From: Bacteroidaceae bacterium
GTDB taxonomy: Bacteria; Bacteroidota; Bacteroidia; Bacteroidales; Bacteroidaceae
DNA length: 64,000 nt
Direction of reading: 5' to 3'
NCBI GenBank assembly: GCA_017622495.1
Contig: JAGAQY010000030.1
Span: 34,594 to 98,593, forward strand
Under the pieces are notes generated by a model. That model was not told where the DNA came from, did no database searches, and worked only from the letters and a program-made list of their open reading frames with translations. Numbering within the stretch: position 1 is the first letter of the stretch; each line of letters begins with the position of its first letter. This document shows positions 7,689 to 17,586 of this stretch, one piece after another. Made by a program: the position numbers and the translations under genes.

Positions 7689-10091
7689 ATGAAAAAGGTA
7701 GTCCTACTCATACTCTTGCTAAGTACCCCCTACGGTTTGCTCCATGCACAGGAGAGCACACCGACTGGCGGCGTTACCCTCAAGGGACGCATCACCGACG
7801 AGACGGGAAGTCCGGTAGAGATTGCCAATATATGGATAGCCCGGCAGATGAAAGGCACCACCACCAACCTCAAGGGAGAGTACTCGATAGCCCTCACCTC
7901 GGCCGACACGGTGGAGATTACCTACTCGATGATAGGGCACCAGACACGCCGTCGTGTCCTCTTCAAGCCTACGGGCGTTATCACGATGGATGTGATGCTC
8001 CCCCACTCCAACACGGCCCTGCAGGGGGTGACCATACGCGAGACACGCCGACAGACGGGCACCATGCAGCACCTGTCGCAGAAGCAGGCCCGACTGATGC
8101 CCGATGCCTCAGGTGGCTCGATAGAGTCATTCATCGCCACACAAGCAGGCGTAAGCAGTACCAACGAACTGTCATCGACATACAATGTGCGCGGAGGCAA
8201 CTACGACGAGAACTCAGTGTATGTCAATGGCATAGAGGTATACCGCCCGCTACTCATCAGAGCCGGTCAGCAGGAGGGACTCAGTTTCATCAACCCCGAC
8301 ATGGTGGAGAATATCGGTTTCTCATCGGGCGGTTTCGAGGCACGTTACGGCGACAAGATGAGTAGCGTGCTCGACATCACCTATCGCCGTCCCACCCAAC
8401 TGGAGAGCACTCTCTCGGCCAGCCTGCTCGGCGCCAATGCATATGTGGGCATCGGCAAGGAAGACAAGTGGAGCATGACACACAGCCTGCGCTACAAGAC
8501 AAGCCAATATCTGCTGGGCACGCTCGATACGCAGGGTGAGTACGACCCATCGTTTGTGGACTATCAGACCTACCTCACCTACAAGCTATCAGAGCAGTGG
8601 GAAGCAGGATTCATCGGCAACATTTCGCAAAACAGGTATCGGTTTATCCCATCAGACCGCAACACCTCGTTTGGTACGCTGGAAGATGTGAAGGAGTTTA
8701 AGGTCTACTTCGGCGGACGCGAAGAGGACATGTTCCGCACATGGTTCGGAGCACTCAACCTGACCCATACGCCCAGCACCAACCATAAGTTCACACTCAA
8801 CCTATCGGCATACCGCACCGATGAGAAGGAGACCTTCGACATCGTCAGCCAATACTGGCTCAACGACGTAGACGACGAGAAAAACATGGGTGTAGGCACC
8901 TATATGGAGCATGCCCGCAACTACCTTACGGCATCGGTGGTATCGGGCGGACTGAGCGGGAAACATACCCTCGGGCAGCATGAGCTGCATTGGGGCACCG
9001 AATACAAGCTGGAGCAAATCACCGACGACATCAACGAATGGGAGATGCGCGACTCGGCAGGCTACTCCCTGCCTCATACGGGCGAACGCCTCGAACTCAT
9101 CTACAACCTGCGTTCACAAAACGAGGTGCGCAACCACCGCCTGTCGGCATTCGTGCAGGACACCTGGCGCAAGCATACCGATGTGGGACTCTTCGTCATC
9201 AACGGAGGCATGCGCTTCTCCTACTGGTCGTGGAACAGAGAACCACTCTTCTCACCTCGCCTGTCGGTAGGCTTCATCCCCGAGGAGAACGACCGCTTTA
9301 CCTTCCGCCTTGCCACAGGCATGTATTATCAGAGCCCCTTCTACAAGGAGTTTCGCGATACGGTACAGGCAGGAGGCTCATCTTACGTGAGGCTCAACAA
9401 GGAAATCAAGTCACAACGCTCGATACAGGTGGTGGGAGCGATGGACTATCAGTTCCGCGTATGGGACCGCCCCTTCAAACTCACCACCGAGGTGTACTAC
9501 AAGGCCCTGTCGAACCTCATCCCCTACAACGTGAACAACGTGCGCCTCACCTACTACGGCGAAAACTGCGCATCGGGATATGCAGCCGGACTCGACATGA
9601 AGCTCTTCGGAGAGTTTGTCCCTGGCACCGACTCATGGCTCACAGCATCGATCATGCGCACCGAGGAGAAGATCGACGGCAAGTGGTATCCACGCCCTAC
9701 CGACCAGCGTTTTAACCTCTCATTCTGCCTTACCGACTACTTCCCGGGATCGGACCGCTGGCAGATGAACCTCCGTGCCGTGTATGCCAACGGACTGCCG
9801 TTCGGGCCACCCCACTCGGGGCGCGAGAGACTCACATTCCGTGCACCGGCCTACCGCCGTGTAGACATAGGCATGAGCTACCGACTCGTCAACAACGAAG
9901 AGCATGCCATCACCTACGGCTGGCAACGCCACTTCCGCAACGTTTGGCTCGGCCTCGATGCCTTCAACCTGCTGGGCATCAATAACGTGAACTCCTATTA
10001 CTGGATCACCGATACCGAGAACCACCGCTATGCGGTACCCAACTACCTCACGGGCCTACGCCTCAATGCACGAGTGCTCATCGAATTTTAA
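7689..10091 (+). CDS. TonB-dependent outer-membrane receptor with CarboxypepD-like N-terminal domain
   Basis: About 800 residues from the ATG at 7689, chosen because it starts a typical signal peptide (MKKVVLLILLLS, ending near LHAQ). A further in-frame ATG at 7629 would add 20 residues with no signal character. After the signal come a carboxypeptidase-regulatory-like beta domain (about residues 28-105), a plug domain with NVRGGNYDENSVYVNG near residue 165, and a beta-barrel ending in an aromatic residue (RVLIEF). It should import a ligand across the outer membrane using TonB energy. There is no adjacent SusD homologue, so this is not a classical glycan SusC/D pair; the ligand is unknown. Codon use matches the GC-richer neighbours. 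Confidence 0.9.
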   Translation: MKKVVLLILLLSTPYGLLHAQESTPTGGVTLKGRITDETGSPVEIANIWIARQMKGTTTNLKGEYSIALTSADTVEITYSMIGHQTRRRVLFKPTGVITMDVMLPHSNTALQGVTIRETRRQTGTMQHLSQKQARLMPDASGGSIESFIATQAGVSSTNELSSTYNVRGGNYDENSVYVNGIEVYRPLLIRAGQQEGLSFINPDMVENIGFSSGGFEARYGDKMSSVLDITYRRPTQLESTLSASLLGANAYVGIGKEDKWSMTHSLRYKTSQYLLGTLDTQGEYDPSFVDYQTYLTYKLSEQWEAGFIGNISQNRYRFIPSDRNTSFGTLEDVKEFKVYFGGREEDMFRTWFGALNLTHTPSTNHKFTLNLSAYRTDEKETFDIVSQYWLNDVDDEKNMGVGTYMEHARNYLTASVVSGGLSGKHTLGQHELHWGTEYKLEQITDDINEWEMRDSAGYSLPHTGERLELIYNLRSQNEVRNHRLSAFVQDTWRKHTDVGLFVINGGMRFSYWSWNREPLFSPRLSVGFIPEENDRFTFRLATGMYYQSPFYKEFRDTVQAGGSSYVRLNKEIKSQRSIQVVGAMDYQFRVWDRPFKLTTEVYYKALSNLIPYNVNNVRLTYYGENCASGYAAGLDMKLFGEFVPGTDSWLTASIMRTEEKIDGKWYPRPTDQRFNLSFCLTDYFPGSDRWQMNLRAVYANGLPFGPPHSGRERLTFRAPAYRRVDIGMSYRLVNNEEHAITYGWQRHFRNVWLGLDAFNLLGINNVNSYYWITDTENHRYAVPNYLTGLRLNARVLIEF

Positions 10092-10114
10092 CACTAACAA
10101 ATACACCGTTTACT

Positions 10115-10975
10115 ATGAGATTAGATGGAAGAAGAACAAGCAGTCATGTAGATGACCGCCGCCGCATGGGTGGGGGCAAGAAAGCTGGTCTGGGATTAGG
10201 TGGCCTGGTTGTCGTAGCACTCATTACATGGCTGCTCGGAGGCAATCCGCTCAGCGTACTGCAATATGCCGACCTGGGAGGAGTACTCACCGAACAAGGA
10301 GGCAACTATGAACCTACGGCCGAAGAGGAAGCACTGGCAAAGTTCTCGAGCCAGATACTGGCAGGGACAGAAGATGTATGGACAAAAGAGTTTCAAAAGA
10401 TGGGACTCACCTATGAGCCGCCACGCCTAGTACTCTTCAACGGTAGCGTACAGTCTGGCTGCGGTGGAGCTACGGCCTCGTCGGGGCCCTTCTACTGCTC
10501 GGCCGACCAGAGCGTATACATCGACCTCTCCTTCTTCACACAGATGAAGAGGCAGCTGGGTGCCGATGGCGACTTTGCCTATGCCTACGTCATTGCACAC
10601 GAGGTGGGACACCATGTGCAATATCTGCTGGGAATACTCGACGACGCCCATCAGCAGATGAGCCGTGTGAGCGAGAAGGAGAGCAACCGCATCAGCGTAC
10701 GTTTGGAGCTTCAGGCCGACTTCTTTGCCGGTATATGGGCCTACCATGACAACCGGATGTTTGGCTCGCTCGAAGAGGGTGACATCGAGGAAGGCATCAA
10801 CGTGTCATCGAAGATTGGCGACGACTACCTGCAGAAGCAGGCACAAGGCTACACCGTGCCCGACGCATTCAACCATGGCACCTCGGCACAGCGAGTACGA
10901 TGGCTGAAGAAGGGCCTCGCCAGCGGCCGCATCGGCGATGGCGACACCTTCAGTCCTAACTACAACGACCTATAA
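10115..10975 (+). CDS. ypfJ: YpfJ-family neutral zinc metallopeptidase
   Basis: A 286-residue protein with an Arg/Gly-rich N-terminus, one membrane helix (about residues 24-41) and a periplasmic domain. The zincin motif HEVGHH is at residues 162-167, and LQADFFAG near residue 197 provides the likely third ligand region. YpfJ homologues are widespread, but the physiological substrate is not established. It starts 24 bases after the TonB receptor stop and ends 13 bases before the ABC exporter start, so these three probably form one transcript. Full length. Confidence 0.9.
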   Translation: MRLDGRRTSSHVDDRRRMGGGKKAGLGLGGLVVVALITWLLGGNPLSVLQYADLGGVLTEQGGNYEPTAEEEALAKFSSQILAGTEDVWTKEFQKMGLTYEPPRLVLFNGSVQSGCGGATASSGPFYCSADQSVYIDLSFFTQMKRQLGADGDFAYAYVIAHEVGHHVQYLLGILDDAHQQMSRVSEKESNRISVRLELQADFFAGIWAYHDNRMFGSLEEGDIEEGINVSSKIGDDYLQKQAQGYTVPDAFNHGTSAQRVRWLKKGLASGRIGDGDTFSPNYNDL

Positions 10976-10988
10976 CACCCACCCGACG

Positions 10989-12803
10989 ATGAACCTCATA
11001 ACGCTCTTCCGTAAGATAAGTCCGTACGTCAAGCCCTATCGCTGGCTGGTGGTACTGACACTCATCCTGACAATCATAGGTTCGTTCATCGCACAGATCA
11101 ACGCCGTAGTGCTCGACCGCACCGTCGATGCCATCAACTCGCTCATCACCACACACACCCTCGTATGGAGCAAGGCAGCCCATATCCTTACGGTCATCAG
11201 CGTCGTCTTGCTGGGCAAGGAGATATTCTCGGCTGGCATCACCTATGCGCAGCACTACTTCGGGGAGAAGATGCGCATCAACGTATCCAAAGACCTGTCG
11301 CAAGCCGTCATCGACCACATGCTGCGCTACCGCATGGCATTCTTCTCGCGACCAAACAATGAGACCGGCAAGCTGCAAACCCGCATCGACCAAGGCGTGA
11401 GCAGCCTCTCGTCTACCGTGCAGAACTTCTTCATCGACCTGCTGCCCCTCTTCATGAGTGCCGCACTGGCACTGATACTCATGTTTGCCGCCAACGTATA
11501 TGTAGGCTTCACGGCGCTGGGTATCGTACCTATATATATATGGATTACGATACGCCAAGCCCACCGGCTGCAAGGCTGGAGACGCAATATGCGCTCATAC
11601 CGCGAGCAGAAGAGCCACGGGGTGATGAATATCATCGAGAGCATCAACGTGATCAAGTCGTTCAACCGCGAAGAGATAGAGAGCGACAAGCAATGGCAGC
11701 TACAGACACAGTTTACCGACAATCAGATGCGGGTGCGCAAGACCTCGTTCTACTTTGACGGACTGAAGAGTTTCGTGCGGCAGACGGGCACCGTGCTCAT
11801 CATCATCCTCACGGCATACCTGGTGCTTATCGACTATCCGGGCATGACGATAGGTAAGATCATGTACCACGTGATGCTCTTCTCCAATGTAACGGCGCCC
11901 ATCACCCAGCTGCAGCGCATCTTCGACCAGATGAACGATGCACTGATCTATGCCGAAGGATTCTTCGATATCCTGGAAGCGGATGATGAATGTGAACCTA
12001 CGGGCCACTACCATCCCGAGCAGGTAAAGGGGAATTTCGAACTTAGCGGTGTGGACTTCACCTACCCCAACGGCACGAAGGCGTTGCATGACATCAACAT
12101 GACGATCAGCAGCGGGAAGATAACAGCTCTGGTGGGTCTGTCGGGAGCAGGCAAGTCCACCATCCTCAACCTGCTGGTGAAGTTCTACAATCCCGACTGC
12201 GGCAGCATCAAGCTCGACGGTGTAGACCTGCGCGACTACGACACCCAGTTCTTGCGCGACAACATCGGCATGGTATTGCAGAAAAATCACATCTTCGACG
12301 GCTCCATCGAGGAGAACATACGCTATGGCAAGCCTGGCGCCACACGCGAGCAAGTAGAAGAGGCCGCACGCAAGGCATACATCTATGACCAGATAATGAA
12401 GCTGCCCCAGGGATTCGACTCGAAGGCACAACTCCTCTCGGGCGGACAGCAGCAAAGGATTGCCATTGCCCGCATGTTCCTGAAGAACCCACCCATCATC
12501 TTCCTCGACGAACCTACCGCCTCGCTCGATGCCATCGCCACCGAGCAGATCAAGGCCAGCATCGATGCCATCAAGCGCAACCGCACGGTCATCATCATCT
12601 CGCACAGCATATCGCAGATTATCGACAGCGATATCATCTACGCCATGAAGGAGGGTCGCGTAGAGCAGTCGGGCCACCCCGACATCCTTTACCGTAAGGG
12701 AGGCGTATACAAGGACATCGTTGACGCCTCGGCCCGCAGCCTCAACATCGACAAACTGGCCCAAACGCTCGATGCCGACGGAGACGGCGTGATGTTTGAC
12801 TAA
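10989..12803 (+). CDS. ABC transporter, fused permease and ATPase (exporter type)
   Basis: 604 residues from the ATG at 10989. The in-frame ATG at 10938 lies inside the upstream gene and is less likely. Residues 1-320 form a six-helix exporter membrane domain. The ATPase follows, with Walker A GLSGAGKST near residue 383, signature LLSGGQQQRIAIARM near residue 485, Walker B IIFLDEP and the switch His in IIISHS. It would work as a homodimer or heterodimer in the inner membrane, exporting lipids, peptides or drugs; the substrate cannot be told. No second half-transporter lies alongside. Confidence 0.92.
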   Translation: MNLITLFRKISPYVKPYRWLVVLTLILTIIGSFIAQINAVVLDRTVDAINSLITTHTLVWSKAAHILTVISVVLLGKEIFSAGITYAQHYFGEKMRINVSKDLSQAVIDHMLRYRMAFFSRPNNETGKLQTRIDQGVSSLSSTVQNFFIDLLPLFMSAALALILMFAANVYVGFTALGIVPIYIWITIRQAHRLQGWRRNMRSYREQKSHGVMNIIESINVIKSFNREEIESDKQWQLQTQFTDNQMRVRKTSFYFDGLKSFVRQTGTVLIIILTAYLVLIDYPGMTIGKIMYHVMLFSNVTAPITQLQRIFDQMNDALIYAEGFFDILEADDECEPTGHYHPEQVKGNFELSGVDFTYPNGTKALHDINMTISSGKITALVGLSGAGKSTILNLLVKFYNPDCGSIKLDGVDLRDYDTQFLRDNIGMVLQKNHIFDGSIEENIRYGKPGATREQVEEAARKAYIYDQIMKLPQGFDSKAQLLSGGQQQRIAIARMFLKNPPIIFLDEPTASLDAIATEQIKASIDAIKRNRTVIIISHSISQIIDSDIIYAMKEGRVEQSGHPDILYRKGGVYKDIVDASARSLNIDKLAQTLDADGDGVMFD

Positions 12804-12932
12804 CCCAAGCTATAAATTATTGAGATTCCAAGCACAAGACTTGCAATCCTCAGATTTATACGCTACTTTTACACAGACAAATATCAATAGAGCCTGTTTG
12901 TTATATTATTAATAGCAAAACACTACAAGAAA

Positions 12933-14780
12933 ATGAGAAGGTACTGGTCATTGATGGTAATAGCCATAGCTTTACAGGGATTACAAGCCCAAGACTTGCG
13001 CGAGCGCAACTACTATTTCGAGACACTCAACCCTGGCCATGAGCCCAAGCCCCAAGTAGAAGGATACGCCACAGAGCGTATCGCCGAGCATCTCACCCGA
13101 GGACTTATAGCTACGCCCTCACCCGACGGCAACGGCATACACCTCAGTTGGCGACTCCTCAATGCCGATCCTGATGAAGTCAGCTTCCATGTGTACCGTA
13201 TGGCCGACGGCAAGCAGAAGAGACTTACCCGAAAAGCCATCAGAGAGGTATGCGACTATACAGACTACACACCGTCGGACAAGCCAATGAGTTATTGGGT
13301 CACAGCGCACGATGCAAAGGGAAAGGTCATCGATACCTCAGAGAAACTTACCGTTGACAAATCCCTACTCACCCATTACCGCTCCGTCAAGCTGCGCGAC
13401 CCGAAGATGCGCGTAGGTAAAGTGGCCGTGGCCGACCTCAATGGCGATGGCATATACGACTACATCGTACGCACCCCCGATAGCAACGTAGACCCAGGCA
13501 TGCCCGGCACACTCGACGGGCGCACCTATCAGATAGAGGCATACCTGAGCGACGGCACTTTCCTATGGTCAAAAGACCTAGGCCAAGGCATTGAGCCCGG
13601 CGTATGGTACTCACCCTTTATCGCCTACGACTTCAATGGTGACGGAAAGGCCGAAGTAGCCCTCAAGACTGCCCCCGAAACAACGAAACGTAATGAAAAG
13701 GGACGCGTAGACAGCGGAGAAGAGTATCTTAGCGTATGGGACGGTATGACGGGCAAGGAGATTGCCCGAGTAGACTGGCCCGAGCGCAACGACCGCTACG
13801 GCAACCTCGTACGTCAAAACCGCAACCAAATAGGCATGGCTTATCTTGACGGAAAGACCCCCTATATCCTGGCTTGCCGAGGCACATATAAGCTCATGGT
13901 AGTAGATGCATGGGAGCTGCGTGGCGAGGAACTTGTGCGTGCATGGCGTTGGGACGGCGATGAGGAGAACCCCATCATCCGTAGCATGGGAGCCCATAGC
14001 CTCGTGAGTGGCGACGTAGACAACGATGGCCGCGACGAGATACTGCTGGGCTCATGCATGATAGATGATAATGGCACGGCACTATGGTCGGCCGGACTGG
14101 GACACCCCGACAAGGCCTACCTCACCGACATAGACCCCAATCGCCCCGGCATGGAAGTATACCTTTGCCTTGAACCCTTCCATACGAACGGGCGCGGAGT
14201 ATGCATGGTCGATGCACGCACTGGCGAGCAAGTATGGAACATCGGTCACGAAACCAAGCACGTAGGCAATGGCATGGTAGCCGACTTCGACCCATCCCAC
14301 CCAGGATTGGAATGCTTTGCCACCGAAGACAAGAAAGGCGGCAGCAGCGACAAGTACCTGCTCACTGCCGACGGCAAATACATACGGCGCAACGAGAATA
14401 TACCTCCCTGTGGCGGATGGGTATGGTGGGATGGCGACCTCTCACGCGAAGTGCTGCATACCCCCTACTCTCGCGAAGAGATGATGGAGCTATGGCGCAA
14501 TGGGCAACCAGTAGCACAACACATCGTCAAGTGGGCCGACAAGAGCAGTGTGGCCGAAGGCATCGAAGGCAGCCTTCAACTCATTGCCGACCTCTATGGC
14601 GACTGGCGCGAAGAGATAGTCATGTCGTTACCCGGCGAACTGCGCATCTACACCACCAACAACCCCGCCCGCGACCGACGCGTCACACTCATGCAAGATG
14701 CCATCTACCGTAGCTACGTAGCACACCGTTCCATGGGTTATCCCCAAGCGCCAGTACCCTCCTACTATCTGGGGGAATAA
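12933..14780 (+). CDS. Rhamnogalacturonan lyase, polysaccharide lyase family 11-like
   Basis: A 615-residue secreted protein with a signal peptide ending near LQAQ (residue 20). The sequence matches the PL11 (YesW/YesX-like) rhamnogalacturonan lyases: an N-terminal fibronectin-like part (about 55-140), then an eight-bladed propeller with repeated Asp-rich calcium loops such as DLNGDGIYD, DFNGDGKAE and DVDNDGRDE. It would cleave the rhamnose-galacturonic acid backbone of pectin by beta-elimination. No SusC/SusD pair or other pectin enzymes are in the window, so it may be an isolated accessory enzyme. The downstream end is closed by a long hairpin at 14818. Confidence 0.92.
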   Translation: MRRYWSLMVIAIALQGLQAQDLRERNYYFETLNPGHEPKPQVEGYATERIAEHLTRGLIATPSPDGNGIHLSWRLLNADPDEVSFHVYRMADGKQKRLTRKAIREVCDYTDYTPSDKPMSYWVTAHDAKGKVIDTSEKLTVDKSLLTHYRSVKLRDPKMRVGKVAVADLNGDGIYDYIVRTPDSNVDPGMPGTLDGRTYQIEAYLSDGTFLWSKDLGQGIEPGVWYSPFIAYDFNGDGKAEVALKTAPETTKRNEKGRVDSGEEYLSVWDGMTGKEIARVDWPERNDRYGNLVRQNRNQIGMAYLDGKTPYILACRGTYKLMVVDAWELRGEELVRAWRWDGDEENPIIRSMGAHSLVSGDVDNDGRDEILLGSCMIDDNGTALWSAGLGHPDKAYLTDIDPNRPGMEVYLCLEPFHTNGRGVCMVDARTGEQVWNIGHETKHVGNGMVADFDPSHPGLECFATEDKKGGSSDKYLLTADGKYIRRNENIPPCGGWVWWDGDLSREVLHTPYSREEMMELWRNGQPVAQHIVKWADKSSVAEGIEGSLQLIADLYGDWREEIVMSLPGELRIYTTNNPARDRRVTLMQDAIYRSYVAHRSMGYPQAPVPSYYLGE

Positions 14781-14817
14781 AGATTGCCTACATTTCCGCT
14801 ACAGCAATCAGTATAAG

Positions 14818-14881
14818 CAAGTCCATAGAAGGCTTTCGGAGTACGTCTACGCCTATTCTCCGAAAACCTTCTATGGACTTG
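14818..14881. terminator. Long 24-bp hairpin between convergent genes
   Basis: The arms 14818-14841 and 14858-14881 pair over 24 positions with one G-U-type mismatch and a 16-base loop. It lies between the stops of the PL11 lyase (+) and the AlgX-like gene (-), so it can serve both strands. No strong T tract follows on either side, so it may act through structure or protect 3' ends. Confidence 0.7.
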
Positions 14882-14927
14882 ACTGTTGCAGATATCTGTA
14901 TATAGGGGTGGTAATTACATTACATAT

Positions 14928-16208
14928 CTACTCAAACATAAACATATCAGCGACAGCGGTATTATATATACATATCACCTTATCGTAATCCTCTTCACAC
15001 ACAATCCTCCTTATATTCCTCTTCTTATATGCCCGCAGATCTATTACATCTATCTCCTTAAAAAGCACAGATAGATAACTGATTATCGGTGCGCCAAAGC
15101 TATCGGCAAAAATTAAGATTCTTTGGTCAGTGCACGCCTCATCATTATGTATTTTCTGCTTAGTACTCGTTCCTAAGCTGCAAATCATATACAAATTGGT
15201 ATATCTCGAGTCCTCCTGAGCCGTCAAATACTCTTCAAACAGAACCGTCTGCCTAAATGTACCCACTCTTCTCGCTATACGATTGTCCTCATAATAATCT
15301 GCATGTATACATGTAGGGAAATTGGGTACGTAATAATATAATGTATCTCTCAAATTCGAGAACTTATCTCCAACTTGAACGGAGAGTGACCCCTTAAATT
15401 CCTTTCCGCTATTCACCAAGGTCCAATTCTCTGAGGCATAGATAGAATCGGACATATTCAGGAAATCTGCAATAACTGGCAACTGCGAAAAAGCATACTC
15501 TATACGCCAGTGATGGTCGGTGTTATAAAAGACTATATTCCTATTTTCTGGTAGAGCCTCATTCATGTCCAAAACAGGGAATCCCCCATTTTTCAGTCTT
15601 TCAACATACTTACTACGCGCCACATATCCTTCCTCAAACATCCCATATGGACAACGTGTTCCTCCTGCGACTTTATATGGAGTAATAATATAATAGAAAT
15701 CGGATTCAGTATTCTCCTTAATATACGAAAAGAAATTCTCCACCGAATCATTCCGATAAGACAAGTCTTTAATCGACATCCATTCCTCTGTCCCAAATTT
15801 ATTAACTGTTTCCACAAATGCCAATTGCCCATTATCTTGCAATGTTACTCCACCAAGCCCAGTCTCCACTAACTTACGTTGCATCACCTTCTGTAGAAGT
15901 CCATAATCCTCCACAAAAAACATACCAAACGCAACCCACTCCTTGGTATATACATTCAAGTGATTTATAAGTAATCTCACTCGCTCCATAAAAGTCCTTT
16001 TCTGTGGCTTATCTTGTACAACGTCAGCCAATATAGGTGTCTCTGCAGAAGAGCTCCACGCTGTATCCACCATAACAGTCTGCGCATTATGCTCAATTTT
16101 AGGGTACTGCAATGTCGTTAAAGACGTGCCCTTAAGCCCGTTGATGAAGGTGCCACAACCCAAGAGAACGATTACCGAGATAAAAACTATAGGAACTGCA
16201 CGTTTCAT
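14928..16208 (-). CDS. AlgX/AlgJ-like DHHW-motif protein, partner of the MBOAT acyltransferase
   Basis: About 426 residues from the ATG at 16208; an ATG at 16250 is also in frame but overlaps the upstream gene. One N-terminal membrane anchor (VPIVFISVIVLLGCG) is followed by a periplasmic domain with the DHHW motif (NTDHHWR) and a later ADSFGAP segment resembling the SGNH-hydrolase Ser block. Such proteins complete O-acetylation of polysaccharides begun by MBOAT proteins, as in alginate and other exopolysaccharide systems. It lies 7 bases downstream of the MBOAT gene. Both genes are markedly AT-richer than the neighbours, which hints at acquisition by transfer. The glycan acted on is unknown. 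Confidence 0.8.
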   Translation of the reverse strand: MKRAVPIVFISVIVLLGCGTFINGLKGTSLTTLQYPKIEHNAQTVMVDTAWSSSAETPILADVVQDKPQKRTFMERVRLLINHLNVYTKEWVAFGMFFVEDYGLLQKVMQRKLVETGLGGVTLQDNGQLAFVETVNKFGTEEWMSIKDLSYRNDSVENFFSYIKENTESDFYYIITPYKVAGGTRCPYGMFEEGYVARSKYVERLKNGGFPVLDMNEALPENRNIVFYNTDHHWRIEYAFSQLPVIADFLNMSDSIYASENWTLVNSGKEFKGSLSVQVGDKFSNLRDTLYYYVPNFPTCIHADYYEDNRIARRVGTFRQTVLFEEYLTAQEDSRYTNLYMICSLGTSTKQKIHNDEACTDQRILIFADSFGAPIISYLSVLFKEIDVIDLRAYKKRNIRRIVCEEDYDKVICIYNTAVADMFMFE

Positions 16209-16215
16209 AATTACA

Positions 16216-17586
16216 TTAGAAATTAAAATAAATAAAAGGATTATACCCACCTTTGGTAATATATACCAAGCATAGGAAGAATATAACTATGCACCAAATA
16301 CTATTAATTACTGGATGTAATTTACTCCTGTTCACAATTGGAATAGAGAAGAACAAGCCGCAAAGCAGCCACCACTTATATTCAGAAATATAGAATAAAA
16401 ACAAAGGTGAGCTATTAGGTATCGAGGGCGTAAACATAACATGCAGATAGTTCCATGCATCTGTCAATGTTTCAGAGCGGAATATCACCCACCCAACAAC
16501 AACAAAGAACAAGGTATACACATGCCCTAAGATATGAAAGTTACGCTTCTCTAGTTCTGTAAACTTTTCGAATGCCAATAAAACAAAGTACATCAATCCC
16601 CAAACAATAAAAGTCCAATTAGCTCCATGCCATATTCCAGTCAATAGCCATACAACAAATAGATTTCTATACACCAAGGGCTTAGCAACTCTATTACCAC
16701 CCAAAGGAATATAAACATAGTCTCTAAACCATGACCCTAAAGAAATATGCCATCGCCTCCAGAACTCACTTACAGACCTTGATATATAAGGATAATTAAA
16801 GTTCTCAAGGAAATGAAAACCAAACATACGCCCCAATCCAATTGCCATATCAGAATATCCCGAGAAATCAAAGAATATCTGCAAGGTATAGCTTATTGCA
16901 CCCAGCCAAGCCAATGGCAAATCCAAATACTCTGGCAATAAGGAAAATATATGATCAGCAATAACAGCAAAGTTATTTGCCAATAAGACTTTCTTTCCTA
17001 AACCTATGATAAACCTCTCTACGCCATCCGTAAAATCATTCCATGTCACTTTTCTGTTGTTGATTTCCGCAGCAATAGTCTCATATCGAACAATTGGGCC
17101 TGCAATTAATTGAGGGAAGAAAGATATATACAAGCCCACATTTAGAGGGTTCCTCTGTACTTCACCATGATGTCTATATATATCAATCACATAAGAAATG
17201 GACTGAAACGTAAAGAACGAAATACCTATAGGAAGATTGATTATCGGAACGCGCATATGCGTATCAAACACCTCATTTATAACATTCATTGCAAACATAA
17301 GGTATTTGAAAACGAAAATCAACGAGAGATTGAACAGCAGCATCAAGAACAATATCCATGTTTTATTCTCTCTCTTCTTGTCTACCCATATTCCAAATCC
17401 CCAATTTAAAACAATAGACAACAACATGACAAAAACAAACGTAGGCTCCCCCCATGCATAAAAGAATAGGCTGGACAACAACAGGAAGACATTCTGATAA
17501 TTGATATTCTTCCTTAACAGCACATTGTTTATAAACAGAACAGAAGGTAGAAAAAAGTAAAGAAACGGAATAGTAGAGAATAGCAT
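16216..17586 (-). CDS. MBOAT-family O-acyltransferase (AlgI/DltB-like)
   Basis: A 456-residue polytopic membrane protein starting MLFSTIPFLYFFLP, typical of AlgI-type proteins. The conserved motifs are WRRWHISLGSWFRDYVY (about residues 272-288) and the catalytic His in GIWHGANWTF (near residue 320). It would move acetyl groups across the inner membrane for modification of a cell-surface polysaccharide. It is paired with the downstream DHHW protein. The open reading is AT-rich compared with flanking genes. Upstream there is only repeat-rich intergenic sequence; a TACTTTG box sits near 17763-17769 on this strand but is one base short of consensus. Confidence 0.9.
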   Translation of the reverse strand: MLFSTIPFLYFFLPSVLFINNVLLRKNINYQNVFLLLSSLFFYAWGEPTFVFVMLLSIVLNWGFGIWVDKKRENKTWILFLMLLFNLSLIFVFKYLMFAMNVINEVFDTHMRVPIINLPIGISFFTFQSISYVIDIYRHHGEVQRNPLNVGLYISFFPQLIAGPIVRYETIAAEINNRKVTWNDFTDGVERFIIGLGKKVLLANNFAVIADHIFSLLPEYLDLPLAWLGAISYTLQIFFDFSGYSDMAIGLGRMFGFHFLENFNYPYISRSVSEFWRRWHISLGSWFRDYVYIPLGGNRVAKPLVYRNLFVVWLLTGIWHGANWTFIVWGLMYFVLLAFEKFTELEKRNFHILGHVYTLFFVVVGWVIFRSETLTDAWNYLHVMFTPSIPNSSPLFLFYISEYKWWLLCGLFFSIPIVNRSKLHPVINSIWCIVIFFLCLVYITKGGYNPFIYFNF

